A stretch of DNA of 64,000 bases, taken from Bradyrhizobium ivorense (GTDB taxonomy: Bacteria > Pseudomonadota > Alphaproteobacteria > Rhizobiales > Xanthobacteraceae). Below are positions 44,411 to 53,430 of this stretch, one piece after another. The position numbers were made by a program, and so were the translations under genes. Each line of letters starts with the position of its first letter. Positions within the stretch are counted from its first letter, which is position 1. The notes under the pieces are model-generated. The model was not told the origin of the DNA. It ran no database searches and worked only from the letters and a program-made list of their open reading frames with translations. The stretch is taken from positions 1-64,000 of the forward strand of contig NZ_CAADFC020000020.1 in NCBI RefSeq assembly GCF_900696085.1. Reading direction: 5' to 3'.

Positions 44411-45226
44411 CTACGGCGCGCGGGCGAGCTGGGTGGCGAAGTAGCCGATGGTCTTGGCGTAGACCTCGCTCTTATTCCACTGCTTGATCACCGCGAAATT
44501 CTCGCTGCCGGGCTCCCAGTCCTTGCCCTTCTTCCAGCCATAGCTCTTCAGGAAGTTTGCCGTCGACGCCAGGACGTCGGGCACGTTGTGCAGAAGGTCG
44601 CGCTTGCCGTTGTTGTCGAAGTCGACCGCGAACTTGATGTAGGACGATGGCATGAACTGGGTCTGGCCGATCTCGCCGGCCCAGGCGCCGCGCATCTCCT
44701 GCGGCGAAAGATCGCCGCGTTCGATGATGCGCAGCGCATCCAGCATCTCGGCCTTGAACATGTCGGAGCGGCGGCAATCATAGGCCAGCGTCGCGAGCGA
44801 GCGCATGGTGGAGAACTTGCCGGTGTTGACGCCGAAGTCGGTCTCCAGCCCCCAGATCGCGACGATGATCTCGCCCGGCACGCCGTAGGCCTCCTCGATC
44901 CGCGACAGCACCGAACCGTAGCGCTTCAACATGTCGGAGCCGCGGGTGAGGCGGGGCGGCACCATGCGGCCGGAGAATTGCTCGAAGGTCTGGTTGAACA
45001 CCTGCTGCGAGTGGTCGCGCGCCACGATCGCCTTGTCCTGGGTCACGCCGGCAAGCCCGGCCTGGATCGCGTTCTGCGAGATGCCCTTGGCCACCGCCTC
45101 CTTCTTGAAGTCGTCGAGCCACGCTTCAAAGCTGCCCGTCCCGCAGGGCGCCGCGAGCGCCGATGCCGTCGAGGTCAGGAGCCATGCGCCGACAGCGAGG
45201 GTACCAAGGGAAACACGAGAGGTCAT
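44411..45226 (-). CDS. Lytic murein transglycosylase, MltB type
   Basis: Cleaves peptidoglycan glycan strands with 1,6-anhydro product formation. From ATG 45226 (MTSRVSLGTL) it has 271 residues with a signal peptide (LAVGAWLLTSTASALAA). The catalytic glutamate is in AIWGLETDFGVNTG. WAGEIGQTQFMPSSYIKFAVDFDNNGKRDL is the MltB/SltB signature. There is no C-terminal peptidoglycan-binding domain in this short form. It sits close to a DUF2189-type membrane protein on the same strand. Confidence 0.93.
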   Translation of the reverse strand: MTSRVSLGTLAVGAWLLTSTASALAAPCGTGSFEAWLDDFKKEAVAKGISQNAIQAGLAGVTQDKAIVARDHSQQVFNQTFEQFSGRMVPPRLTRGSDMLKRYGSVLSRIEEAYGVPGEIIVAIWGLETDFGVNTGKFSTMRSLATLAYDCRRSDMFKAEMLDALRIIERGDLSPQEMRGAWAGEIGQTQFMPSSYIKFAVDFDNNGKRDLLHNVPDVLASTANFLKSYGWKKGKDWEPGSENFAVIKQWNKSEVYAKTIGYFATQLARAP

Positions 45227-45481
45227 AGGGCGGTTCACTCCGGAGTCTGCGATGTCATCGACATTGGTCGCGGAACCCAGCGGGTATGTTCGCGGCAACA
45301 GCGGCCAAAACAAGGCTCCGTCTTCGACCTGTCGATCTCCTGTGTCGGAGCAAATCACACGCCAGGTTCACATCCCGTTGACGGCCGGCGCCGGCCGCAT
45401 GCGACCGAAAACCGCCGGCCGAGGCGCGGCCGACGGTTTGGGGGATGGATCGGCATTGCTCGCGACGGATGCGGCCAGCAC

Positions 45482-46390
45482 CTAGCCGCGGTCGCTCCGC
45501 CGCCACGGGAACAGGTTGGCCGGGAAATCGGCGGCCGGCTTGCGCGCGCGCGATTCCGGGATCACCGGCCGCGCATTGGGATCCTTGACGATGACCGCGC
45601 GATAGAGATGCCAGGTGGCGTGACCGAGCAGCGGGATCACGACGGCAAGCCCGAGGAAGAACGGGATCGTGCCCGCCACCAGCAGCACCGCGACGATCAG
45701 GCCCCAGGCCAGCATCGGCACCGGGTTCTGCGCGACGACGCGCATCGAAGTCACCATGGCCTCGCCGGCGGTTGCCTGGCGGTCGAGCATCATCGGGAAT
45801 GCGACGACGCTGATGCACAGCGCCACCAGCGCAAACAGAAAGCCGATGCTGCAGCCGACCACGATCAGCCACCAGCCCTGCTGGGTGGTCAGGACGCGCT
45901 CGGCGAAATCGGGCATGTTGGCCGCGGTCTCGTAGCCGAACACTGCGGTGTAGACCGCCTGCGCCGTGGCGATCCAGGTCACGAACAGGGCGAACAACAG
46001 CGTGCCGACCCCGAGCATCGCGCCGAACGACGGCGAGCGGAATACCTCCATGGCGGTCCACGCGGACGCTTCCTCGCCGTTCTCGCGGCGGCGGCTCATC
46101 TCGTAGAGGCCGATTGCGGCAAACGGGCCGAGCAGGGCGAAGCCCGCGGCCAACGGAAACAGCAGGGGCAGCACGGAATAGCCGTGCACCGTGCGCGCAA
46201 GCACGAGGCCGAGCACGGGATAGATCAGGCACAGGATGATGGCATGGGTCGGTATCGCCTTGAAGTCTTCCCAGCCGAGACGCAGCGCTTGGTGCAAATC
46301 GGACAGGCCGATGGTCCGGATGATGGGTGCGGACGCAGCGCCTTCGCTCTGCGTCACCGATGTGACATTGCCTTGAATTGAACTGGCCAT
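45482..46390 (-). CDS. DUF2189-type integral membrane protein
   Basis: 302 residues starting at ATG 46390 (MASSIQGNVTS). After about 35 polar residues there are six hydrophobic segments, beginning THAIILCLIYPVLGLVLA. The LRLGWEDFKAIPTHA entry resembles DUF2189 membrane proteins (also found in predicted cytochrome c oxidase-associated proteins). Function unknown. The reading frame remains open far upstream (to 51832), but that extension is antisense to several real genes and is rejected. Confidence 0.82.
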   Translation of the reverse strand: MASSIQGNVTSVTQSEGAASAPIIRTIGLSDLHQALRLGWEDFKAIPTHAIILCLIYPVLGLVLARTVHGYSVLPLLFPLAAGFALLGPFAAIGLYEMSRRRENGEEASAWTAMEVFRSPSFGAMLGVGTLLFALFVTWIATAQAVYTAVFGYETAANMPDFAERVLTTQQGWWLIVVGCSIGFLFALVALCISVVAFPMMLDRQATAGEAMVTSMRVVAQNPVPMLAWGLIVAVLLVAGTIPFFLGLAVVIPLLGHATWHLYRAVIVKDPNARPVIPESRARKPAADFPANLFPWRRSDRG

Positions 46391-46678
46391 GGTCGTTGTC
46401 TCCCACTGGCAGCCGCGTCTTGCGCCCGCACGCGGGCACAAGCGTGCCGCCCTCGAAGCGATCACGAACCGGCCAGACGCGAAAGACAAAGCAGGGAACT
46501 GGCCATGCCGCGAACTGTCGCGTGAGGCTACTCCCAAACGTCGCCAAAAGCACTCACGCTTAAGTGAATGTCGCATTGGCAAGCTATGGAGGGGGCGGTA
46601 CAGTTGAACTGCGACCGCGGCCAGGCGTCTCAGCGCCGTCTGGCCCTCACACCATCTCAACTCTTCTGGGAGCCAACG

Positions 46679-47086
46679 ATGAGCATATTCGGAAAAATCA
46701 TGGGCGCGATCTTCGGCAGCAGCGCGCAGGCCGCGCCCGCTGGCGGAACGGCCACCAGCGCAGCTCCCGCCGGTGGATCCTCCAGCAGCGCATCGGCTCC
46801 GGCCGCCGGCGGTGCGGCGCCTGCCGCGACCGTCGACGTCGCGCCCATCCTCGACAAGGCGGTCGCCGCCAAGGGCGAGAAGCTGGAATGGCGCACCTCG
46901 ATCGTCGACCTGATGAAGGCGCTCGACATCGACTCCAGCCTGTCGGCGCGCAAGGAGCTCGCCCATGAGCTCGGCTATACCGGCGACACCAGCGATTCCG
47001 CCAGCATGAACATCTGGCTGCACAAGCAGGTGATGGCCAAGCTCGCCGCCAATGGCGGCAAGCTGCCGGCTGATATCAAGCACTGA
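46679..47086 (+). CDS. DUF3597-family protein
   Basis: 135 residues starting at ATG 46679 (MSIFGKIMGAIFG). A short N-terminal amphipathic segment and a Gly/Ala/Ser-rich linker (about 15-55) lead to the conserved domain with VDVAPILDKAVAAKGEKLEWRT and KALDIDSSLSARKELAHELGY. Family members are described only as LysM-like or prophage-derived proteins of unknown function. A good terminator lies 25 bp after the stop. Confidence 0.82.
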   Translation: MSIFGKIMGAIFGSSAQAAPAGGTATSAAPAGGSSSSASAPAAGGAAPAATVDVAPILDKAVAAKGEKLEWRTSIVDLMKALDIDSSLSARKELAHELGYTGDTSDSASMNIWLHKQVMAKLAANGGKLPADIKH

Positions 47087-47110
47087 CGGCATCGCCGCAG
47101 TCATCAACGA

Positions 47111-47138
47111 GGCCCGCGACATCGCGGGCCTTTTTTTG
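47111..47138 (+). terminator. Rho-independent terminator after the DUF3597 gene
   Basis: GGCCCGCG (47111-47118) with CGCGGGCC (47123-47130), a 4-base loop and seven Ts. Confidence 0.9.
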
Positions 47139-47173
47139 TAGAGCAACCAACAACAACAACAAGGAGAACGCCC

Positions 47174-47965
47174 ATGACTGATCTCGACCGCCGGACGATG
47201 CTGACGACCGGCGCCCTGGCGCTGGCCGGTGCCGCTGCGCAATCCGCGCCAGCTAAGGCGCAGGCCGCGCCGAAGCCGATCTTTGCCGTCCCGGCTGTGA
47301 CCATCCCGATCGTGGGCGAGGCCGAGGTCTTCCAGGTCCGCCGCATCTACTGCATCGGCCGCAACTACGCGGCGCATGCGATCGAGCGCGGCTCCGATCC
47401 GACCCGCGAGCCGCCGTTCTTCTTCCAGAAGCCGACCGACGCGATCCAGAACGTCGCGGTCGGCACCGTCGCCGATCATCCCTATCCGTCGCTGACCAAG
47501 AACTATCACCACGAGGTCGAGCTGGTGGCGGCGCTGAAATCCGGCGGCACCAACATTCCGGCCGACAAGGCGCTCGATCACGTCTATGGCTATGCGCTCG
47601 GCCTCGACATGACACGGCGCGATCTGCAGAACGGCATGGCCGCGGAGAAGAAGCCGTGGGAGATCGGCAAGAGCTTTGACCACGCCGCCGTGCTCGGGCC
47701 GATCCACCCGGCTGATAAGACCGGCCACTTCACCGCCGGGGCGATCTCGCTCGCGGTCAACGGCACGGTGCGGCAGAACTCCGACCTGAAGAACATGATC
47801 TGGAGTGTCGCCGAGCAGATCGCAAAGCTCTCGGAGGCGTTCGAGCTGAAGGCCGGCGATATCATCTATTCCGGCACGCCGGAAAATGTCGGTCCGGTCG
47901 TCAAGGGCGACGTGCTGCTGTGCAAGCTCGAGGGCCTGCCCGACATGTCGATCAAGATCGTCTGA
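47174..47965 (+). CDS. Fumarylacetoacetate hydrolase (FAH) family protein with Tat-like signal
   Basis: 263 residues; AAGGAG precedes the ATG. The N-terminus has a twin-arginine-like signal (DRRTMLTTGALALAGAAA, ending near AKAQA), so the enzyme is probably exported. The rest is a full FAH-fold domain: IYCIGRNYAAHA, EPPFFFQKPTDAI, HHEVELVAAL (metal-binding glutamates) and GDIIYSGTPENVGPV. Family members hydrolyse or decarboxylate beta-diketo acids and are normally cytoplasmic. The substrate is unknown. Confidence 0.88.
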   Translation: MTDLDRRTMLTTGALALAGAAAQSAPAKAQAAPKPIFAVPAVTIPIVGEAEVFQVRRIYCIGRNYAAHAIERGSDPTREPPFFFQKPTDAIQNVAVGTVADHPYPSLTKNYHHEVELVAALKSGGTNIPADKALDHVYGYALGLDMTRRDLQNGMAAEKKPWEIGKSFDHAAVLGPIHPADKTGHFTAGAISLAVNGTVRQNSDLKNMIWSVAEQIAKLSEAFELKAGDIIYSGTPENVGPVVKGDVLLCKLEGLPDMSIKIV

Positions 47966-47976
47966 CGGGCAGGGTT

Positions 47977-48249
47977 CTACCCGGCAATGTCTGCGTATTC
48001 CGGATGCTTGCGCAGATAGTCCACCACGAACCCGCAGCCGGCGACCACCTTGTGGCCGTCGGCGCGGATCAGCTCCAGCGCTCCCTTGACCAGCTCGGAG
48101 GCGATGCCGCGGCCGCGCAGGGCGCGCGGTGTCTCGGTATGGGTGATGATCACAGCCGACGGCGTCCGCCGGTAGTTGGCAAAGGCGAGGCCGCCCCCGG
48201 CGTCGAGTTCGAAGCGGTTTTCGGTCTTGTTGTCGCGGACGGCAGCCAT
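47977..48249 (-). CDS. GNAT-like small acetyltransferase (YidJ type)
   Basis: A 90-residue mini-GNAT. ANYRRTPSAVIITHTETPRALRGRGIASELVKGAL carries the acetyl-CoA loop R-G-R-G-I-A, followed by AGCGFVVDYLRKHPEY, typical of the YjdJ/YidJ group. It is convergent with the FAH gene (11 bp between the stops). The substrate is unknown. Confidence 0.88.
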   Translation of the reverse strand: MAAVRDNKTENRFELDAGGGLAFANYRRTPSAVIITHTETPRALRGRGIASELVKGALELIRADGHKVVAGCGFVVDYLRKHPEYADIAG

Positions 48250-48349
48250 TGCAAAATCCCGGTTGATTCACTGCGTCTGATCTAAGCGCGTGAACCCGTC
48301 CGCGCAAAGCCGCGACCAACGGGCAAATTGGCATTTGTGGATTGACGAT

Positions 48350-49294
48350 ATGCGCATTCTGGCCTGCCTGACCGCCGCATTGCTCGGCGCCGCTTTCACG
48401 CTCGCCCACGCCTCCAGGGCCTCCGCCGCTGACGATCCAAGCTGGCAGGCCTGCGTCAGCCTGTCGGCGACCCCAGGCGACCGCGTCGCGGCCTGCAACA
48501 CCGTGATCGAGGGCAGGACCGAGGCCGGCAAGCGGCTCGCCGCGGCCTATTGCAACCGCGGCTACGGGCTCACCGAGAAGCGCGAGCTCGACGCCGCGCT
48601 CGCCGACCTCAACGAGGCGATCAAGCTCGATCCCGCCTATGCCTGCGCCTATACCAATCGCGGCCGCGTCTACGCCTTCAAGCGCGACCTCGATCGCGCG
48701 ATCTCCGACTACGACGAGGCGATCCGGATCGATCCGAGCTTTGCGCTGGCCTACAACAACCGCGGCGACGCCTGGCTCAACAAGGGCGATCTCGACCGTG
48801 CGCTGGCCGATCTCAGCCTCGCGATCAAATACAATCCGAAGCTTGCGGGCGCCTATGGCAACCGCGGCTTCGTCTACTACCGCAAGCGTGACGCGGCGCA
48901 TGCGATCGCCGACTTCACCACCGAGATCAAGCTCGAGCCGAACGTGCTCGCCTATATCAACCGCGGCAATGTCTACCGCGACACCGAACAGCTCGATCGC
49001 GCCGCCGCCGACTATGGCGAGGCCGCGAGGATCGCGCCGACCGATGCGCGCGGCTGGCGCAACCGCGGCATGATCCGCCTGTTCAAGGGCGACAACAAAG
49101 GCGGCATCGCCGACTACGACAAGGCGCTGCAATACGATCCGAACGACGCCTATTCCTGGAATAACCGCGGCCAGGCCAAGCTGCGGCTGGGCGACAAGAA
49201 GGGGGCGGCGGCCGATTTGAGCAAGGCGCTCGAACTGCGCCCCGACCTCAACACCGCACAGGAGGCGCTGGCGCGCCTCGGCGCGACACGATGA
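48350..49294 (+). CDS. Exported TPR-repeat protein
   Basis: 314 residues starting at ATG 48350 (MRILACLTAALLG), with a signal peptide ending near ASRASA. Seven consecutive TPR units of 33-34 residues follow, each with the NRG...K...A..D...AI..DP pattern, for example AYTNRGRVYAFKRDLDRA. Two cysteines precede the repeats. It is probably a periplasmic scaffold; partners are unknown. An upstream in-frame start at 48290 would hide the signal peptide and was not used. Confidence 0.88.
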   Translation: MRILACLTAALLGAAFTLAHASRASAADDPSWQACVSLSATPGDRVAACNTVIEGRTEAGKRLAAAYCNRGYGLTEKRELDAALADLNEAIKLDPAYACAYTNRGRVYAFKRDLDRAISDYDEAIRIDPSFALAYNNRGDAWLNKGDLDRALADLSLAIKYNPKLAGAYGNRGFVYYRKRDAAHAIADFTTEIKLEPNVLAYINRGNVYRDTEQLDRAAADYGEAARIAPTDARGWRNRGMIRLFKGDNKGGIADYDKALQYDPNDAYSWNNRGQAKLRLGDKKGAAADLSKALELRPDLNTAQEALARLGATR

Positions 49295-49404
49295 CGCTCG
49301 ACGGGCGATCCCGCATCGCACACAGGCACGCGAGGACTTGCGGGCCGATGCGGTTCGATTAGGCTTGACCTCGGACATACGCCCCCGCTGCGGCCGGATG
49401 GTCT

Positions 49405-49430
49405 GGAACGGAGTGCCGGCCGCCGACGTA
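49405..49430 (+). promoter_or_regulatory. Possible EcfG-type stress promoter before the SPW gene
   Basis: GGAAC (49405-49409), a 17-bp spacer and CGTA (49427-49430), 26 bp before the ATG. The alphaproteobacterial EcfG consensus is GGAAC-N16/17-CGTT, so one base differs. Weak evidence. Confidence 0.25.
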
Positions 49431-49456
49431 TGCCTCTTGTCGGGAGGAGGTTCGTC

Positions 49457-49858
49457 ATGTCGGACAATCGTTTCTTCTCTACACATCGTCCCTGGGAGGA
49501 CTGGGTCGGCATGGCGCTCGGCGTGCTGATCATGGTCTCGCCCTGGTTTCCGGTGCAGGCGAGCGACATCATCGATGCCGAACACAGCCACCTGGTGCTC
49601 AACAGCTTTGTGGTCGGCATGCTGGTGCTGGGCCTCGCCCAGCTGGAATATGTCGCGCTGCATCGCTGGGAGGAGGTGGCGAGCATTCTGCTCGGGCTCT
49701 GGCTGATCGCATCGCCCTTCATCCTCGGCTATTCCGCCGATCATGGGCTGCAGGCCTGGCACGTCCTGCTCGGCGCGCTGGTTGTCATCGTCGGCGCGTT
49801 GCAGCTCTGGCAGGACTGGAACCTGAGCGAGCAGGAACTGGCCAGGCATCCGCAATAG
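49457..49858 (+). CDS. SPW-repeat membrane protein
   Basis: 133 residues starting at ATG 49457 with a strong GGGAGGAGG site 6 bp upstream. Four membrane segments form two SPW-type repeats (WEDWVGMALGVLIMVSPWFP and WEEVASILLGLWLIASPFILG). The function of SPW proteins is unknown. A terminator hairpin lies 63 bp downstream. Confidence 0.88.
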   Translation: MSDNRFFSTHRPWEDWVGMALGVLIMVSPWFPVQASDIIDAEHSHLVLNSFVVGMLVLGLAQLEYVALHRWEEVASILLGLWLIASPFILGYSADHGLQAWHVLLGALVVIVGALQLWQDWNLSEQELARHPQ

Positions 49859-49920
49859 CCCGCCTGCAGGCGAGACGGGCAGGCGAGCGCGACGCCTGCC
49901 GCCTTCGTGCGGCCGCCGCG

Positions 49921-49941
49921 AGGCCGCGCGTCGGCCTTTTT
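49921..49941 (+). terminator. Probable Rho-independent terminator
   Basis: AGGCCG (49921-49926) with CGGCCT (49932-49937), a 5-base loop, then TTTT. It would end the SPW transcript. Confidence 0.6.
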
Positions 49942-50149
49942 GCGGCCCTTGCCGAGGACTGCGCCTTGGCGATAAACCGGGTGCGACCTTCCCCCTTGCG
50001 GCGCTTGAAGACGCCCGGTTTTGACCGAGGAAATAGCCGATGATTGTCCTGAGCATTCCCCCTGTGTTTTGCGTGGCGGCGGGGCGGCGATGAGCGGGGC
50101 GGCTGCCACTGCGCCGCGCGGCGGGATCGCGCGGGTATCGCGCCGGGTG

Positions 50150-51730
50150 ATGAACCTCGCCTACATCCTGACCCAGAACGCCCGCCGCCACGGCGACCGG
50201 CCCGGCTTCATCTGGAACGAGAAGACCTGGTCCTGGCGCCATATCGACCAGAACGTCTCGGCGCTGGCGGCGGCGCTTGCCGCGCGCGGCATCGTCAAGG
50301 GCGACCGCATCCTGGTGCATTCCAAGAACTGCGACCAGATGTTCTGGTCGATGTTCGCCGCCTTCCGGCTCGGCGCGGTCTGGGTGCCGACCAATTTTCG
50401 CCTGATGCCCGACGAGGTCGCCTATCTGGCGACGGCGTCCGGCGCCAAGGCGTTCCTCTGCCATGGCGACTTTCCCGAGCACGCCAAGGCCGCCGCCAAT
50501 CCCGCGCTGGAATTCACCTGGCGGATCGGCGAGGAGGGCACCTTCGGCGAGGCCACGGTTGGTGACGTCATCGCCAAACACGCCGGCGCCGAGGTCGAGA
50601 ACGCGGCGGTCGAGTACGACGATCCCTGCTGGTTCTTCTTCACCTCCGGCACCACCGGCCGCTCCAAGGCCGCGGTGCTGACCCACGGCCAGATGGCCTT
50701 CGTCATCACCAACCATCTCGCCGACCTGATGCCCGGCACCACCGAGGACGACGCCTCGCTGGTGGTGGCGCCGCTGTCGCATGGCGCCGGCGTGCATCAG
50801 CTGGTGCAGAGCGCGCGCGGCGTTCCGACCATTTTGCTGCCGTCGGAAAAATTCGACATCGCCGAGGCGTTCCGGCTGATTGCCAAACACCGCGTCAGCA
50901 ACATGTTCACCGTGCCGACGATCCTGAAGATGATGGTCGAGCATCCCGCCGCCGACCAGCACGACCATTCCTCGCTGCGCTACATCATCTATGCCGGCGC
51001 GCCGATGTATCGCGAGGATCAGAAGGCGGCGCTGGCAAAGCTCGGCGGCGTGCTGGTGCAGTATTTCGGGCTCGGCGAGGTCACCGGCAACATCACCGTG
51101 CTGCCACCCGCGCTGCACGATCCCGAGGACGGTCCGCATGCGCGGATCGGCACCTGCGGCTTCGAGCGCACCGGCATGCAGGTCCAGATCCAGGGCGACA
51201 ACGGGCGCGAGATGAAGCCGTTCGAGACCGGCGAGATCTGCGTGATCGGTCCCGGTGTGTTCGCGGGCTATTACGACAACCCCGAGGCCAACGCCAAGGC
51301 GTTTCGCGACGGCTGGTTTCGCACCGGCGATCTCGGCCACATCGACGCCGAGGGCTTTGTCTACATCACCGGCCGCGCCTCCGACATGTACATCTCCGGC
51401 GGCTCCAACATCTATCCGCGCGAGATCGAGGAGAAGATCCTCACTCATCCCGCCATCGGCGAGGTCGCGGTGCTCGGCGTGCCCGACCCGTTCTGGGGCG
51501 AGGTCGGCGTCGCCGTCTGTGTCGCGCGCGAGGGCGTGGACCCCGTCGGCGAAGCGGAGCTTGCAGCGTATCTCGCGCCAAAAGTGCCGCGCTACAAGAT
51601 GCCGAAGCGGTTCTTCTTCTGGGAGGCGCTGCCGAAATCGGGCTACGGCAAGGTGCCGAAGCGGCTGATCCGCGACGAGCTCGCGGCGCTCGGGCTGCTC
51701 GAGGTCATCGCCAAATCGACGGGCGGTTGA
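50150..51730 (+). CDS. Acyl-CoA synthetase (AMP-forming, ANL superfamily)
   Basis: Activates a carboxylic acid to acyl-CoA through an acyl-adenylate. From ATG 50150 (MNLAYILTQNARRHGD) it has 526 residues; an in-frame ATG at 50090 would add 20. The P-loop is FFFTSGTTGRSKAAVLTHGQ, the adenylation motif VQYFGLGEVTGNITV, the hinge GWFRTGDLGHIDAEGFVYITGR, and the C-terminal lysine lies in LPKSGYGKVPKR. The chain length of the substrate is not evident. It is followed after 4 bp by the tandem PPC-domain gene. Confidence 0.92.
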   Translation: MNLAYILTQNARRHGDRPGFIWNEKTWSWRHIDQNVSALAAALAARGIVKGDRILVHSKNCDQMFWSMFAAFRLGAVWVPTNFRLMPDEVAYLATASGAKAFLCHGDFPEHAKAAANPALEFTWRIGEEGTFGEATVGDVIAKHAGAEVENAAVEYDDPCWFFFTSGTTGRSKAAVLTHGQMAFVITNHLADLMPGTTEDDASLVVAPLSHGAGVHQLVQSARGVPTILLPSEKFDIAEAFRLIAKHRVSNMFTVPTILKMMVEHPAADQHDHSSLRYIIYAGAPMYREDQKAALAKLGGVLVQYFGLGEVTGNITVLPPALHDPEDGPHARIGTCGFERTGMQVQIQGDNGREMKPFETGEICVIGPGVFAGYYDNPEANAKAFRDGWFRTGDLGHIDAEGFVYITGRASDMYISGGSNIYPREIEEKILTHPAIGEVAVLGVPDPFWGEVGVAVCVAREGVDPVGEAELAAYLAPKVPRYKMPKRFFFWEALPKSGYGKVPKRLIRDELAALGLLEVIAKSTGG

Positions 51731-51734
51731 GGCG

Positions 51735-52610
51735 ATGCGCAGCATCGCCCAGCCCGGCGCTCCGATCCCGGAGCGCATCCAGTGGGTCGCGGCGCGCGGC
51801 CGCGCCTTTTCATTCACGCTCAAAGCCGGCATGCCCTTGCTTGAAGCGGTGCGCCGCGGCTTTGCGGCGGAAGGTTTTTCCGGCGGTGTGCTGAGCGCGC
51901 GGGGCGGAGCGCTCGGACCGTTCGCCTATGTGATGCCGGCACTGTCGAAGGACGGTGCCAATGCCGCGTTCTACAGCGAGACGTTTCGTCCTCCGGGTCT
52001 GACCAGGCTCAAGCTTGCGGCACTGACCTTTGGCATGCGCGACGGTGCGCCGTTCTTTCACTGCCATGGGCTGTGGACCGAGGTCGACGGCCGCTTCAAT
52101 GGCGGCCACATGCTGCCGGAGGAGACCGTCGTCGCCGAACCGTTCGAGGTCAGCGCGTTCGGGATCGACGGCGCGACCTTCCTCGCCGAGCCCGACCGCG
52201 AGACCAATTTCAAGCTGTTCGGTCCGGTCGCAACCGAGCCTACCGGCGCGAAGACGACGAGCCGCGCGTTTGCGCTCAGGCTGCGGCCGAACCAGGATTT
52301 CTCCGACGCGCTGGAGGGCTTTTGCCGCCAGCACGGCATTTTGCGGGCGCGGCTGCATGGCGGCGTCGGCTCGACCATCGGCGCCGTGTTCAGCGACGGC
52401 CACAGCGTGGTGCCGTTCGCTACCGAGCTTGCGGTGACCGCGGGCCAGATTGCGCCCGACGCCAACCGCCGCCTGCGCGCCAGCCTCGACGTCGCGCTGG
52501 TCGACTATCTCGGCGGCATCGCCGAGGGACACCTGGTGCGCGGCGACAATCCGGTGCTGATGACGATGGAGCTGGTGCTTGAGGTGCTGGAAGAGGCGGA
52601 GCGGCCGTAG
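51735..52610 (+). CDS. Tandem PPC (DUF296) domain protein
   Basis: 291 residues made of two PPC/DUF296 domains. The first (about 20-155) has the metal-site-like HCHGLWTEVDGRFNGGHMLPEE. The second (about 175-285) has RLHGGVGSTIGAVF and the closing GHLVRGDNPVLMTMELVLEV. Single PPC domains occur in plant AT-hook proteins and in small bacterial proteins of unknown role. The 4-bp spacing to the acyl-CoA synthetase suggests a shared pathway. There is no DNA-binding motif, so regulation is not implied. Confidence 0.83.
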   Translation: MRSIAQPGAPIPERIQWVAARGRAFSFTLKAGMPLLEAVRRGFAAEGFSGGVLSARGGALGPFAYVMPALSKDGANAAFYSETFRPPGLTRLKLAALTFGMRDGAPFFHCHGLWTEVDGRFNGGHMLPEETVVAEPFEVSAFGIDGATFLAEPDRETNFKLFGPVATEPTGAKTTSRAFALRLRPNQDFSDALEGFCRQHGILRARLHGGVGSTIGAVFSDGHSVVPFATELAVTAGQIAPDANRRLRASLDVALVDYLGGIAEGHLVRGDNPVLMTMELVLEVLEEAERP

Positions 52611-52633
52611 GGGGGCGTGCGGGAAGGTGTTCC

Positions 52634-52758
52634 GTCATCCTGAGGTGCGAGCACTTGCGAGCCTCGAAGGATCGACGGCCCGGCTCTTTCCGCACGGCTA
52701 CGAGCCGGCCGATTCATCCTTCGAGGCTCGCCGAAGAGGCTCGCACCTCAGGATGACG
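52634..52758. repeat. Intergenic palindromic repeat (family D)
   Basis: Ends GTCATCCTGAGGTGCGAGC and GCTCGCACCTCAGGATGAC are inverted, with an inner GCCTCGAAGGAT / ATCCTTCGAGGC pair. A common Bradyrhizobium intergenic repeat. Confidence 0.8.
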
Positions 52759-52801
52759 GGGTGAGCGTTGGTTTGATTCACCTGTCAAACAGCTAACTCG
52801 G

Positions 52802-52904
52802 TGTCATCACCCGCGCAGGCGGGTGATCCAGTATTCCAGAGACGCCGGTGATTGAACCGATGGGCCGCGGCGTACTGGATCGCCCGGTTAAACCGGGCGA
52901 TGAC
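52802..52904. repeat. Intergenic palindromic repeat (family B), copy 3, inside the composite repeat
   Basis: TGTCATCACCCGC..GCGGGTGATCCAGTATTCC with GTACTGGATCGCCCGG..CCGGGCGATGACA, inverted relative to copy 1. Confidence 0.8.
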
Positions 52905-53374
52905 AGTTGTGGGTGGGGACGCAGCTTCGCCATCTCGCGACATGGATGCCCGAGCTTTGCATTTCGTTTCGCCGCTCTAAGAACAGAGGGCGCAGGGAAG
53001 GCCGGGTGCCGATTGCACCCATGGGCCCGGTGCAACAAAAAGCACCGGGGTAGGACCACAGGTGTAACCGGAAACAACCCGGCTTTCCCTGCGCGATGGG
53101 TTACGGCTTATACGTGCTCTCCCCGGCGAGACTGGGCTTTTTGTCACCGCGCTCGACAAGACGCTACGCGTCTTGCGAGGGACACCTGCCACTAGGGCGT
53201 CAGGCCTGCACGACTTCACCGTCCGCCTCGCATGCTGTCGTCACTGACATGCGAACCGTCCACCGCATCTCACCGCAACACTATGACGATGCGCAGCGCC
53301 CCTCGATCGGGTGAGACGGCGCGCATTAAATCCGTGAGTTGGGGTGCCTGTCAAGAACAAATTCGGAAAATACG
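52802..53374. repeat. Composite structured repeat, copy B (inverted relative to 8166-8742)
   Basis: Nearly identical to the 8166-8742 unit read on the opposite strand, including a family-B palindrome at 52802-52904. The long hairpin (52990-53007 with 53077-53094) differs from copy A by one A-to-G change that leaves a G-T pair. Around 53150-53180 the short stem has different bases at its foot (CTCG/CGAG instead of CGGC/GCCG) yet still pairs. Similarity fades after the TTCGGAAAATACG at 53362-53374. No gene in the 820 bp between 52611 and 53430 is supported. Confidence 0.75.
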
Positions 53375-53430
53375 AACCAAGGCGCGCCAAAACAGAATTC
53401 GTGGCCGCCGGCAAATCGGCGATCGCTGCG

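Noticed and set aside
45482..51832. A minus-strand frame open for more than 2100 codons.
   Set aside because: Only its last 302 codons (the DUF2189-type gene, 46390-45482) look like a protein. The rest is antisense to the DUF3597, FAH, TPR, SPW, acyl-CoA synthetase and PPC genes and has the Arg/Asp/His-rich composition typical of mirrored GC-rich codons.
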